From NCBI RefSeq assembly GCF_010692555.1, contig NZ_JAAHHG010000004.1, positions 1 to 64,000 of the forward strand: a stretch of 64,000 nucleotides of DNA, given 5' to 3'. The position numbers and the translations under genes were made by a program. This document shows, piece by piece, positions 47,428 to 58,600 of this stretch (the stretch's first letter is position 1; every line of letters begins with the position of its first letter). The notes below the pieces were generated by a model that saw nothing but the letters and a program-made list of their open reading frames with translations, was not told the DNA's origin and did no database searches. The DNA is from Okeania sp. SIO3B5. GTDB lineage: Bacteria > Cyanobacteriota > Cyanobacteriia > Cyanobacteriales > Microcoleaceae.

Positions 47428-50400
47428 CTACCTCCCCCCCACGGGTAAGGTGATGATGAATTCACTTCCTTCTCCTAGTGTTGAATTAACTTGAATTATA
47501 CCACCATGTTTTTCTACCACAATTTGACGAACGATCGCCAATCCTAAACCTGTCCCTTTTCCTATTTCTTTAGTCGTAAATAGATGCTCAAAAATCTTGG
47601 CTTTCACTTCCTCTGACATTCCCTTACCATTATCAGCGATCGTAATTTTCACCTGTTCATCTACCAGTTGCGTCTTAATAGTAATTCGATTAGGATTGGT
47701 TTTAATCTCAGCAAAATCTCGTCCTTGATTAGATTCATCCAAAGCATCAATAGCATTAGCGAGAATATTCATAAATACCTGATTTAATTGCCCCGGAAAA
47801 CAATTAATAGCTGGCAGATTTTCGTAGTCTGTGACAACTTCAATGGCCGGACGATGTTGGTTAGCTTTGAGGCGATGGCGTAAAATTAGGATGGTGCTCT
47901 CAATCCCTTGATGTAAGTTAAATTTCTGTTTTTGATTATTATCGGCACGGGAGAAAGTACTGAGACTTTTGCTAATTGATTTAATGCGATTGCCTGCATC
48001 TTTCATAGATCTGACTAATTTGGGTAAATCTTCTCGTACATATTCTAGCTCGAACTCTTCTAGTTCTTTCTGAACTTCCTTCCCCGGATGGGGAAATTTA
48101 TTTTCGTAGAGAGCGATCGCCCCCAACAGATCCTTGCTGTAATCTTCGACAGTACTAATATTACCCACAATGGAACCCAGAGGATTATTAATCTCATGGG
48201 CAACCCCTGCTACTAAATTGCCCAATGCTGACATTTTTTCACTTTGCACGATTTGTAACTGTGCTTGTTGCAATTCCTGAAGAGCTTGTTCGAGTGCTTG
48301 AGATTTTTGCTTGATGGCAGTTTCAGACCGTTTGCGACAGGTGATGTCTCGAAAATACCAAATTCGTCCCCAATATTCTCCATCAGATGAGTTGACTGGA
48401 GATGATGTCCTTTGGATAACTCTGTTATCTTTAAGATGGAGTTCGCAGTGGCTGGATTCATTGATATGTTCGTATAGATACAAAACTCTATTTAAAAAAG
48501 CATCTGGTTCTACCGTTTGATTCATTGAATAAGCAAGCATCGAAGGATAGTCGCCAACATTTTGTAATTCTGGTGGAATTTTCCATATATCTAGAAATCG
48601 CTGATTATAATAATTAATTTCGTAGTTATGACTGACTACTAAAATTCCATCTAAAGAAGATTCCCGCTGTGCTTCTAGGAAAGCTTTATTTTGCCGTAAT
48701 TCCATTTCTGCTTGTTTAACTTCGTTGAACAGGCGAGCATTGTAGACCTCCGTAGCTTTTTTTTCAGCTTGAATTTGATGGCATTCAATGGCGATTCGAG
48801 CTAGATAGGTTGCTACTTCTATCAGTTTGCGGTCGTGGGGAGTCAGACTACTAGGTTGAGTTTGATACATTGCCAAAGTAGCTAATACTTGTCCCTCTGC
48901 ACCTAAAATTGGAGTGGATGTACAAGACCGCAAACCGTAGTCTAGAGCCACACGATAGTCTGCCCACAGGGGGTCGGTAGCAATATCTTCAACCATTACA
49001 GAGGCTTTGTAATAAGCAGCTGTACCGCAGGAACCTACATTTGGACCTATTTTAATTCCATCTACTAAAGTGTTGTAGGCATTTGGGAGACTAGGAGCCG
49101 CAGCATTTCGCAATCGTCCTTCAGCATCAAGAAATAAAAAAGAACAGTAAGCTGGATGGTGAGATTGTTCTTCAATATACAGTGCAGTTTCTTCTAACAC
49201 TTTGTTTAAAGGCAATTCTTGAGTAATCAATTCCAAAATTCGTTTTTGACCATTGGAGAGGGCAATAATTTCTGCTAACTCTTGAGATTTTTGCTGGGCA
49301 TTTTGGAGCGAGCATTCCAGTTCTGTAGCAAAATCCTTGACTTCTTGATAAAGATGAGAATTTTGAATGGATATAGCTGCTTGGGTACAAAGGAAGTTAA
49401 GCATGAGAATACGATCGCTCGTAAAGAGCTTACTGGTAAATTGATTCTCCAAATACAGTATACCAATCAATTTTACCTGATTAATCAGAGGTAAACACAA
49501 GACACTGTTTGGTTGTTGTTGGTTCAAATATTCATCAACTATGGGCAAATTGGTTTTACTATCATTAATGACTACCATTGCTTGGCTATTTTTGACATAC
49601 CGAATTAGATGAATGGGCAAGTTAGTATTGGCATCCAGAGAATCTGCACAAATCTCAGTCACATTCGATGTTGCAGTAGCGACAATCTGCCATACACCCT
49701 TAGAATTAGGTAATACTAAGGCACAGCGATCGCCACCAGAGTTTTGCAAAATAATTTGAGTGAGTTGACGCAATAGATCGTGAAAATCAATGGTGCTGGA
49801 GATGCTTTGAGCAGCTTTGAGGAGCGCAGCAAAATCTAGAGTTGTATTGATGCTTGTACCGGATGAATTGGTTTTCATTGAGGTATAGCTTGAATTATTA
49901 GCATTACAGATGCTTGCTAGAGTTTCTAGTACATTCAAGGGTTGGGTGTTGCACTGGAGAATAGGGCGCAGTAAATTGGGATAACGATATTCTAGATCGG
50001 CAGTTTTAGCTTTAGCTCCCCATTTGGCATAGCAATAGTATGCTTCCTGCATATATCCAGCCGCAACTTTTTCTTTCCCCCAATTCAGATAGAATTTAGC
50101 AGCTAGTTCGTTCGCTAGAGCTTCCTCTTGGATATAACTATTTTCTTTTGCTCCGGCGATCGCGCGGTCATAGAGGTCAATTGCTTCCAACTTACAGTCC
50201 ATGACTCGACAACGCTCCGCTTCAACTAATTGATATTGATGCAATACATTCATTGGGGCATGATCGGCCCAAACCTGCATTTGCTTCTGATTTTCCACCA
50301 CTTTTTCTAAGAATTCTGCTTGTTTTTCCTCTGAAATAGTGTGACAGACAGCTAATCTGACCAAAGAATTGTAAAAGTGACTTTGCCGAAAAATTAACTG

Positions 50401-53400
50401 ACCTAGACCTGCATATAAATATTTTTCTGACATATAAATATAGTCAAATATTTGACTGGGACTGTCAAAAAAACAATAGGATTGAAGTTTAATAACTGCA
50501 ATATTTAGTAATGAAATAGCATCCTTATTTTTCAGATGAATTGATAACATTTGATCCTCATTATAGGTTGTATAAACAAAGTGATGATTCTCTTCTTTTT
50601 GTCCTAATAAATTCAATATAGACTTTAAATATATATTATTATAAACTACAAATCTATTTTGATTTATTTTTTTTAAAGTAAGTGTTGATGTTTGAAGTTG
50701 TTGTTTTAAATCTGATAAATTTGCCCCCAAAAAATATGAATAATAACCATGAAAATATAATGAAAAAGATGCGAATTCTAAATCCCCTGACTCTAAAGCA
50801 ATAGAATAAGTTTCTAAAAAGGGGTCAAGTGATTCTTTAGTATGCTCTTTCCAGTGTCGAACATTGCCGTTGAAAGTTTCAATAACCTTAGCTGCCACTT
50901 CTTTAGTATAAAATTTTTCTAATAGATTAATGCTTAGTTTGCCAAACTGGTAACCAGAATCAATATCTTTTGTGATAGTACACAAAATAAACCCATAGAT
51001 TACATAAGCAAAAGAAGATAAAGGAGCATTGCCATATTGATTAGATAATTCAATTTGTTTCAAAGGCATGAGCAAAAATAAATTTGGGTTACTTTGATAG
51101 GCAAGTGTCATTACGCTTGACAAAATTAGCATGATGGAAAGCTGTTCTTCTTTCTGCATTATTGGCAAGTCAATTATACATTCAATTGGTTTGTTTGCCA
51201 GTAGTTCTTTAGTTTTTTCTAATGCCTCTTCTACATATTTGTCATCAGGATTATCGGGAAATTCTACTCCTAGTTCTTTTAAGAAAACTAATGCAGTCTC
51301 TACCGCTTTCGTAGCATTGCCTTGTGCGCCATGAGTTTGAATTTTAGCATCAATTGTTTTTACTCGTTCTAGAGGTGTTTGAGATTGCTGTGAAACAACT
51401 TCAAAGAAGTAATCAAATTGTTCAAATTGACCACTTAGGTAGGCTGTTTCTGTGGCAGATTCATAAAGTGATAAGCTTAGATTATATTGACTTTGCCAAC
51501 AGGAATTAGACAATAAGCTAATACCTGTTGTGAAATAATTAAATGCTGCCCCATAAGCTGTTGCCAACTTAGCCTTACGCCCTGCTTCACAATTGAGTTG
51601 TGCCAGTTCAGTTCGTTCTTTGGGACAGGTAATTAGGGATTTTCCAACATTGAGATGATTGACAATATCGAAAAGTTTTTCTTCCCGCGTAGTTGGTGAC
51701 GCATTTTGCAGAAGAAGTTGCCCAATTTGCAGATGAGTAATTTGTTTTCTATCTTCAGGAATCAGAGAATAAGCTGCTTGCTGAACGCGATCGTGGAGGA
51801 ATTTATAATTGACAGTTTGTGACTCTTGTTCCGCCTCCTGAATTGACTGTCCTAGATAAAATTTATAAATTTCACTTTGGGGCAAAATTAATCCTGACTG
51901 TAATGCTTTCCATAGAGATGTTGCTACCTCTGTTTGTAACTGCTCAGAAACGATCGCCAAGGTATTTAAATCAAACTGATTGCCAATACAGGCAGCTAAT
52001 TTGAGAATATTTTGCGTACTTACTGGCAATTTCTGTAACTGCAACCCCATAAATTCTACCACGTCATCCGTCAACGCTGCTTCTCTTACTCGGACAATAT
52101 CGCACTGCCAATACCCTGCTTGCAGATCGAAGGTAATCAGTTTTTCTTGATGTAATGCGTTGAGAAACTGCGTCGCAAAAAATGAATTTCCCTGAGTTTT
52201 CTGAATTACCAACTCCGTCAATGGTTGCGCCAATAAAACTGCACAATTTAGGGTATCCGCTACCAAATGATTGAGACTATCTTTACTTAAAGGTTGTAGC
52301 GTAAGTGTATTAATCGTTGCTCCAGCTTTCTCCACTGCATCCAAAGTCAGTATCAACGGATGCGCAGCAAATACTTCATTATCCCGGTAAGCACCAATGA
52401 GTAGCAGATAACCCATTTCTGAGTCTGACATCAGCAGTTGCATGAGGTTCAATGATGCTGAATCTGCCCACTGAAGATCGTCTAAAAATATCGCTAAGGG
52501 ATGTTCGGGTTTCGTAAATAATCGAATGAATTTTTGGAATAGCAAATTAAACCGATTCTGGGCGGCATTTCCTGATAATTCTGTGGCGGGAGGTTGCACT
52601 CCAATAATCCGTTCTAACTCGGGAATGACATCAATAATGACTTGTCCATTATCACCAACTACATTAAGAATCTGCGTTTTCCAAGTTTGTAACTGGGCAT
52701 CACTTTCACTAAGTAACTGCCCTATTAAATCTCGGAAAGCTTGGACAAAAGCAAAAAAGGGAATGTTGCGATTAAATTGGTCAAATTTACCTTTAATGAA
52801 ATAACCACGCTTTCGGACAATTGGTTTGTGAACTTCGTTGATAACTACTGTTTTACCAATGCCAGAGAAACCTGCGACGAGCATCATTTCTGCTCTTCCC
52901 TTGCTAAGGAGGGACTGGGGGGGATTACTGACTCTTTCAAATGCTGCTAATAAAGTTTTAACTTCATTTTCTCGTCCGTACAGTTTTTCAGGAATAGTAA
53001 AGCGATCGCACAAATCCCTTTGAGCAATAGGGAAACTCTTAATACTGCCTGTTTCTTGTAGTTGAGTCAAACAAGTTTCTAAATCAAATTTTAATCCCAA
53101 AGCACTTTGATAGCGGTCTTCTGCATTCTTCGCCATCAATTTCTGGACAATTTCTGCGATAACTGGGGAAATTTCTGGATTGATTTGATTAACTAATTTT
53201 GGCTGTTTGACTAGATGACAATGTATCAATTCCATGGGTTCTTCTGACTGAAATGGTAGTTCTCCTGTCAGTAATTCATAAAATGTTATGCCCAAGGAAT
53301 AGAAATCTGTCCGAGAGTCAATGCCTCGATTCATTCGACCAGTTTGTTCAGGAGAAATATAAGCTAGGGTTCCTTCTAATACGTTAGGATTAAATAGGGT

Positions 53401-53967
53401 TTGAGTTTCTCTTGGTAATAGAGAAGCAATGCTAAAGTCGATTAATTTAACTTGTTTAGTTTTAGGGTTAATTAAAATATTGGCTGGTTTGATATCTTTA
53501 TGAATAATTCGTTCGCGGTAGAGAATATGTAAGGCATTGCACAGAGCGATCGCTATTTCTAAAAAATCTTCTAAATAGCTTCTATCTTTCTGTTGAATCC
53601 ATTCTTTTAGAGAAATTGCCCCAAAATCTTCCATCACCAAGATATAGCTATTATGATAGGGTTCTAGGCTATAGGTTTTAATTATTTCAGAGTAGTTGAG
53701 ATTTCTGGCAATGGTATACTGATTGCGAAATTGTACTAACTCGCTGAAGGTGGGATACTCATTTTTCATTAGTTTGATGACCGCAGGTAATTGGTCATTA
53801 GTACAGACTACCTGATAAACTAAAGTGCGAGTTCCATCATAAATTGTTTGTCTAATTTGATAGTTAAGAATTTTCTGCTTGGGATTAAGATAATTGTTTT
53901 GGGTGGGGTTATTCATGGCTATTTTGGTTTGAGATTTGATGAGTCTGAAGGCCATGGGAAAGTTCAC
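47428..53967 (-). CDS. Giant Ser/Thr kinase-ATPase-GAF-PAS-histidine kinase (HstK family)
   Basis: About 2179 residues. The Ser/Thr kinase domain spans the first 300, with HKDIKPAN as catalytic loop and DFS. An AAA ATPase (GFSGIGKT, DDLQWAD) and a helical TPR-like region follow. Then come two GAF domains (about 1330-1480 and 1510-1680), a PAS domain (about 1720-1850) and a histidine kinase core with His1924 (VAHEINNP) and [14 protein letters not shown] boxes. It differs from the copy at 30529-36144 by the extra GAF and PAS. A GTG at 53967 overlaps the stop of the upstream gene (GTGA); ATG 53955 or 53916 are alternatives. The overlap makes it the second gene of an operon with the response regulator-histidine kinase. 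It is probably soluble, and the signal is unknown. Confidence 0.9.
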   Translation of the reverse strand: MNFPMAFRLIKSQTKIAMNNPTQNNYLNPKQKILNYQIRQTIYDGTRTLVYQVVCTNDQLPAVIKLMKNEYPTFSELVQFRNQYTIARNLNYSEIIKTYSLEPYHNSYILVMEDFGAISLKEWIQQKDRSYLEDFLEIAIALCNALHILYRERIIHKDIKPANILINPKTKQVKLIDFSIASLLPRETQTLFNPNVLEGTLAYISPEQTGRMNRGIDSRTDFYSLGITFYELLTGELPFQSEEPMELIHCHLVKQPKLVNQINPEISPVIAEIVQKLMAKNAEDRYQSALGLKFDLETCLTQLQETGSIKSFPIAQRDLCDRFTIPEKLYGRENEVKTLLAAFERVSNPPQSLLSKGRAEMMLVAGFSGIGKTVVINEVHKPIVRKRGYFIKGKFDQFNRNIPFFAFVQAFRDLIGQLLSESDAQLQTWKTQILNVVGDNGQVIIDVIPELERIIGVQPPATELSGNAAQNRFNLLFQKFIRLFTKPEHPLAIFLDDLQWADSASLNLMQLLMSDSEMGYLLLIGAYRDNEVFAAHPLILTLDAVEKAGATINTLTLQPLSKDSLNHLVADTLNCAVLLAQPLTELVIQKTQGNSFFATQFLNALHQEKLITFDLQAGYWQCDIVRVREAALTDDVVEFMGLQLQKLPVSTQNILKLAACIGNQFDLNTLAIVSEQLQTEVATSLWKALQSGLILPQSEIYKFYLGQSIQEAEQESQTVNYKFLHDRVQQAAYSLIPEDRKQITHLQIGQLLLQNASPTTREEKLFDIVNHLNVGKSLITCPKERTELAQLNCEAGRKAKLATAYGAAFNYFTTGISLLSNSCWQSQYNLSLSLYESATETAYLSGQFEQFDYFFEVVSQQSQTPLERVKTIDAKIQTHGAQGNATKAVETALVFLKELGVEFPDNPDDKYVEEALEKTKELLANKPIECIIDLPIMQKEEQLSIMLILSSVMTLAYQSNPNLFLLMPLKQIELSNQYGNAPLSSFAYVIYGFILCTITKDIDSGYQFGKLSINLLEKFYTKEVAAKVIETFNGNVRHWKEHTKESLDPFLETYSIALESGDLEFASFSLYFHGYYSYFLGANLSDLKQQLQTSTLTLKKINQNRFVVYNNIYLKSILNLLGQKEENHHFVYTTYNEDQMLSIHLKNKDAISLLNIAVIKLQSYCFFDSPSQIFDYIYMSEKYLYAGLGQLIFRQSHFYNSLVRLAVCHTISEEKQAEFLEKVVENQKQMQVWADHAPMNVLHQYQLVEAERCRVMDCKLEAIDLYDRAIAGAKENSYIQEEALANELAAKFYLNWGKEKVAAGYMQEAYYCYAKWGAKAKTADLEYRYPNLLRPILQCNTQPLNVLETLASICNANNSSYTSMKTNSSGTSINTTLDFAALLKAAQSISSTIDFHDLLRQLTQIILQNSGGDRCALVLPNSKGVWQIVATATSNVTEICADSLDANTNLPIHLIRYVKNSQAMVVINDSKTNLPIVDEYLNQQQPNSVLCLPLINQVKLIGILYLENQFTSKLFTSDRILMLNFLCTQAAISIQNSHLYQEVKDFATELECSLQNAQQKSQELAEIIALSNGQKRILELITQELPLNKVLEETALYIEEQSHHPAYCSFLFLDAEGRLRNAAAPSLPNAYNTLVDGIKIGPNVGSCGTAAYYKASVMVEDIATDPLWADYRVALDYGLRSCTSTPILGAEGQVLATLAMYQTQPSSLTPHDRKLIEVATYLARIAIECHQIQAEKKATEVYNARLFNEVKQAEMELRQNKAFLEAQRESSLDGILVVSHNYEINYYNQRFLDIWKIPPELQNVGDYPSMLAYSMNQTVEPDAFLNRVLYLYEHINESSHCELHLKDNRVIQRTSSPVNSSDGEYWGRIWYFRDITCRKRSETAIKQKSQALEQALQELQQAQLQIVQSEKMSALGNLVAGVAHEINNPLGSIVGNISTVEDYSKDLLGAIALYENKFPHPGKEVQKELEEFELEYVREDLPKLVRSMKDAGNRIKSISKSLSTFSRADNNQKQKFNLHQGIESTILILRHRLKANQHRPAIEVVTDYENLPAINCFPGQLNQVFMNILANAIDALDESNQGRDFAEIKTNPNRITIKTQLVDEQVKITIADNGKGMSEEVKAKIFEHLFTTKEIGKGTGLGLAIVRQIVVEKHGGIIQVNSTLGEGSEFIITLPVGGR

Positions 53968-55235
53968 TTTTCCTTAATTGGTAAAGTAATGATAAATTCT
54001 GTTCCTTCTCCCCATTTAGAGTTAACTTTAATTATACCACCATGTTTTTCTACAACAATTTGACGAGCGATCGCTAACCCTAATCCTGTTCCTTTGTCTA
54101 TTCCTTTAGTCGTAAATAGATGTTCAAAAATCTTGGCTTTTACTTCTTCAGACATTCCTTTGCCATTATCAGCGATCGTAATTTGCACCTGTTCATCTAC
54201 CAATTGTGTCTTAATGGTAATTCGATGAGGAGCGGCTTGAATTTCTGTATCTCTTCCCCCTTCAGATTCATCTAAAGCATCAATGGCATTAGCTAGAATA
54301 TTCATAAACACCTGATTGAGTTGCCCAGGAAAACAAGTAATTTCCGGAATATTGCCGTAGTCGGTAAAAATTTCAATGGCGGAACGATTTTTGTTACCTT
54401 TGAGGCGATGGCGTAAAATTAGGATGGTACTATTAATGCCTTCATGCAAGTTAAAAGGTCTTTTTGTATCGCTATCAGCGCGGGAGAAAATGCGAAGACT
54501 TTTGCTAATTGATTTAATGCGATCGCTAGCATCTTTCATGGAATTGACTAACTTGGGCAAATCTTCTCGTATATAGTCTAGGTCGCTCGCTTCGAGTTCC
54601 TCTTCAATTTCCGCACCAGGTTGAGGAAATTTATCGCGATAGAGATCTATTATACCGAATAGATTGTTAATGTAATCTTGTGTGAAACTGACATTGCCGA
54701 CAATGGAACCAATAGGATTATTAATTTCATGGGCTACCCCAGCCACTAATTGTCCCAGTGCCGAGAGTTTTTCCTGTTGTACCAATTGCACTTGAGCTTT
54801 TTGCAGCGCCTGAGTGCGTTCATTGACCTGTTGTTCTAAAGTATCTGTCAGTCGCTTCAATCGCCAGTGGACTTTGACGCGAGCTAAAACTTCCGCTTCT
54901 TCAAAGGGTTTGGTGATGTAATCGACTGCACCTAATGACAAACCTTTGACTTTGCTTTCAGTATCAGCTAGAGCCGTCATAAAAATGACTGGAATTCCTT
55001 TAGTTGCTTGATTTGCCTGAAGACGACTACAGGTTTCAAAACCATCTATTTTCGGCATCTCAATGTCCAGCAATATCAGGTCTGGATGGTGGCGTTGCAC
55101 TTGGGATAGAGCATCTTCACCATCAGCTGCCATGCGTACTTTATAGCCCTCAGCTTTCAAGGCTTTTGACAACACAGACAAATTAGTGGAGTTGTCATCC
55201 ACAATCAAAATAAATGGTTGGGTTGGATTTGGCAT
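53964..55235 (-). CDS. Receiver-histidine kinase (response regulator with kinase output)
   Basis: 423 residues. The receiver (1-125) has Asp57 (LLDIEMP) and Lys109. A coiled coil leads to HisKA with His169 (VAHEINNP) and an ATPase domain ([24 protein letters not shown]). The histidine kinase part is strikingly similar to the C-terminus of the giant kinase encoded immediately downstream, so the two share a duplicated module. It overlaps that gene by 4 bases (GTGA), which indicates translational coupling. It probably works in a phosphorelay with the giant kinase. Confidence 0.92.
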   Translation of the reverse strand: MPNPTQPFILIVDDNSTNLSVLSKALKAEGYKVRMAADGEDALSQVQRHHPDLILLDIEMPKIDGFETCSRLQANQATKGIPVIFMTALADTESKVKGLSLGAVDYITKPFEEAEVLARVKVHWRLKRLTDTLEQQVNERTQALQKAQVQLVQQEKLSALGQLVAGVAHEINNPIGSIVGNVSFTQDYINNLFGIIDLYRDKFPQPGAEIEEELEASDLDYIREDLPKLVNSMKDASDRIKSISKSLRIFSRADSDTKRPFNLHEGINSTILILRHRLKGNKNRSAIEIFTDYGNIPEITCFPGQLNQVFMNILANAIDALDESEGGRDTEIQAAPHRITIKTQLVDEQVQITIADNGKGMSEEVKAKIFEHLFTTKGIDKGTGLGLAIARQIVVEKHGGIIKVNSKWGEGTEFIITLPIKEK

Positions 55236-55652
55236 TGGTTTCTGTTCCTGATTAAACTAGGTAAGGCTTGCTGATTAAATATCAAAGCATTGATATCATG
55301 TCCGGTTGAATAATTAGACTTTGGTGGAAGGAAGGCAGGAGGCAGGAGGCAGGAGGCATAAGGTTTTCTAAGGAAGGCAGGAGGCAGGAGGCAGGAGGCA
55401 TAAGGTTTTCTAAGGAAGGCAGGAGGCAGGAGGCAGGAGGCATAAGGTTTTCTAAGGAAGGCAGGAGGCAGGAGGCAGGAGGCATAAGGTTTTCTAAGGT
55501 AGACTGACACAGCTAAAACTGTGCACTCTTATTTTTATTTCTAGGTGTCTTTATCTCCCCTACTCCCCTACTCCCCCACTCCCCCACTCCCCTACTCCCC
55601 CACTCCCCCACTCCCCTACTCCCCTACTCCCTAATGCACCATTTAAGGTGTG
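55236..55652. repeat. Interrupted family A MITE plus 42-bp minisatellite
   Basis: A family A left end (GGCTTGCTGATTAAATATC, from about 55265) is broken after GCATTGA by a family B left end (TATCATGTCCGG, from about 55293). The B element's interior has become four 42-bp units (55329-55498, each ending AAGGTTTTCTAAGG). A CTCCCCTACTCC tract (about 55555-55632) follows. The right end of the B element is not present. Confidence 0.75.
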
Positions 55653-58600
55653 TCAGTCCCCTAGGTAGCGTTGGATAAATGCCCGCAGTTGTTTGATTTC
55701 GCAAGCTTCTGCCAGGCGGGTCAATTCTTGGCTAAAGGCAGTAGTATTAGTATCCTGAAGTTGTTCAGCGATTTCGATGATGCCATCAAGTTCTCCATCT
55801 TGAGCTAATTCCCAGATTTGCTGCAATATTTCTGTTTCAGGTGGCTGAATTTCACTGACAACAACCTGAAGATTCTGTTTTTCAGTGTTATTGGTGTCAT
55901 AAATCCAATCTAATTGCAGATATTTTTGCAGGAGTTCTAGTAAAGTTTCAGCTTGCACTGGTTTGGGTAAGAAATCATTCCCCCCGGCATCTAGGCTTTT
56001 GTGGCGATCAATATCAAAAACACTGGCGGAAGAGACGAGAACAGTTTGGTTTTGCAGTTGGGGATGGGATACCCCTTCGGAGTCAGTTCCTGAACGCAAC
56101 TTATGTAAAAAATCAAACCCATTCATTACAGGCATGGATAAATCAGTAATAATTAAATCCGGCGATGTTTTCAGTACCTGTTCGATACCCTCTTTTCCAT
56201 TGTTAGCTTCGATAATTTCAAAGCCGATGGGTTCAAGAAGATTAATTAATACGGAACGATTTTCCCAACGATCATCAATGATCAAGATTTTGCGTTTTTC
56301 GCCTTCGTAACCCTGAATTACGCCTTGTTGCATGACTCTCAAAGTGTCTGCCCAATTTTCCACTTCAGGCAGTTCTACTTCCCAACAGAAGGTGCTACCT
56401 TCACCTAAAACACTTTGAACCTGGATTTCACTTTGCATCAACGCCACAATTTGATTGGTAATCGTTAGTCCGAGTCCTGTGCCTTCTGCTTGCTTTTTAC
56501 TATCACCAACTTGCTCAAAAGGCAAGAAGATTTTTTCAATTTGTTCTGGAGTCATCCCCACCCCAGTATCTTCTATCTGAAAGCGAATTTTATCTTTTTT
56601 TTGCGGGTTTAATACCCCACCGTCTACACGGTGCTCAAAATTGTTTGGGGAAGTAATCCCCATGCAATTTTCCCTCTCTTGGTCAGCATTCCCTCTCTTG
56701 GTCGGCGTTCCCTTGCGACTGGCGTCGTCGCGGGGTCCGACCGCTTGCGCCTGGCGGCGACGCGGGGTCTGACCGCTCCTGACTCCTGACTCCTGACTCC
56801 TGGCTCCTTCTTGAACCCCGATGGATTCAACCTGAAAAGTCACGCTACCGCGATCAGTAAATTTAATGGCATTGCCCAGAAGGTTGATCAAAACCTGACG
56901 CAAACGTTTTTCATCAACCCAAACACCCGTAGGTAATTGAGAGCTGACTTGAAAATTAAAGGTAATCCCTTTTTGTTCAGCACGAATGCGGATGATTTCG
57001 ACAACACTTTCCAACAAGGAAGGCAGATGAATAGCTGTAGGATGCAGTTCCAATTTTCGGGCTTCGATTTTGGCGAGGTCCAATATATCGTTAATTAGGT
57101 TCAGCAAGTGATAACCTGATTGGTAGATAATATCGATGCCGTTTTGCCCTTTTTGGGTGAGAGGTTCGCTGCGTTTTAATATTTGGGCGTAGCCAAGAAC
57201 ACCATTGAGTGGAGTGCGTAACTCGTGACTCATGTTGGCAAGGAATTCACTTTTGGCTTGGTTGGCCCTGTCAGCATTTTCTTTTGCTTGCTGAAGTTCC
57301 AAACTGGCTTCCTGAATTTCCTGAAATTTATCTTGCAGAACACTGGCCATGAGTTGAAAATTACTAGACAGAGTTTCAATTTCAGTAATTGAACTGCCTG
57401 GAATTTGTAGAGATTGATGTTCTGTGAGTTTATCCGGTAAATTGCTGGTGAGATTTGCAAGTTGCAGTAAAGGTTTGACTAGACTGCTACTAATGGGTTT
57501 TGCTAAAAGAGGTGCCAGGATAGCGATCGCTATCAGAATAGCGAAGCTTTTGGTATAAAATCCCTCAAGTTTGACCAAATGGGAAGCAACCGGTGTTTCA
57601 ACCGCCACTATCCATGGAAGAACACCATCAATAGCGCTCTTGTAGACATAAAATGACTTTTTCCACAGTATGACTTTAGCCTTGTTGGGAATATTCGGCA
57701 CCCAAAGGTGGCTATTTTGATCGAGCCGATGAATTTCACCATTCCGGTCTCGATCGAAGGGTTTCCCTACTTTCAGCTCTTCGCGAGTGCTAGTAATAAC
57801 CCGGTCTTGTTGGTCTAGTAAACTCACTAGCTGAGTTGATTTAGACTGACTGGATAGCCATCTTTTTTTCAGGGTACTTACATCAATTTCTGCAACAAAT
57901 TGACCCATTAGGTTGTCATCTTGCCAAATTGGTATACTTTGAAAGATTGTCGGCGAATCGGATATCATCATCACCTCAGAGAGCATTGGTTGTTTTGCTG
58001 TGAATAAAGCCTGAAGTGTTAAACTGTTTAGTTGAGTAACATTTTGATTGGCGTTTTTGACTATAGTTGAATTGAGAATCTGCCCATCTGTGTTTATAAT
58101 GTAAAGATTGCGGCAATCAGGAACGGTTTGTTGAGCAATTTGAATTATTTCCTGGAGCTGGGAACGGTTTGAACTATTCCGGAACGGATAGCTATCTTGA
58201 ATATTGGATGCGAGTGCTTGCAACTTTTCCAGGTTGTGCTCATACCAGTTCTGTAGATCGGAACTGACATTTTTGCTGGTGTCTTCTAGGCGAACTAAAA
58301 CGTTTTTCTCTTGAGTAGAGGTAGCATCTTGACAGTTCCAAATGGTCAGTAATATTGCTGGTAGCAAGACAAAAGCCACTAGCAAATTAAGGAGAGTCTG
58401 CTCAAAGGCATGAGTTTTAATCTTCTTGACACTAAACCATTGAGCAATGGGTGTGTGAGTCAGAATCAGACTGGCAATTAAGGCATTGCAAATTTGATTG
58501 AGTGGATTTTTCAAAGAAATGAATAAAATACTTTGAGGGGGAATTTTCGCGACAAAGATATATAGAAACCAGAGGAGTGGAAATCCGATAATTCCCCAAT

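Noticed and set aside
47187-47453. Glycine/cysteine or proline/threonine repeat frames on both strands
   Set aside because: They are products of the 9-bp CCCACACTC repeat, open in several phases at once.
55205-55510. Repetitive frame with RKPYASCLLPPAFL units
   Set aside because: It is a translation of the 42-bp minisatellite; the period is divisible by three, which keeps it open by chance.
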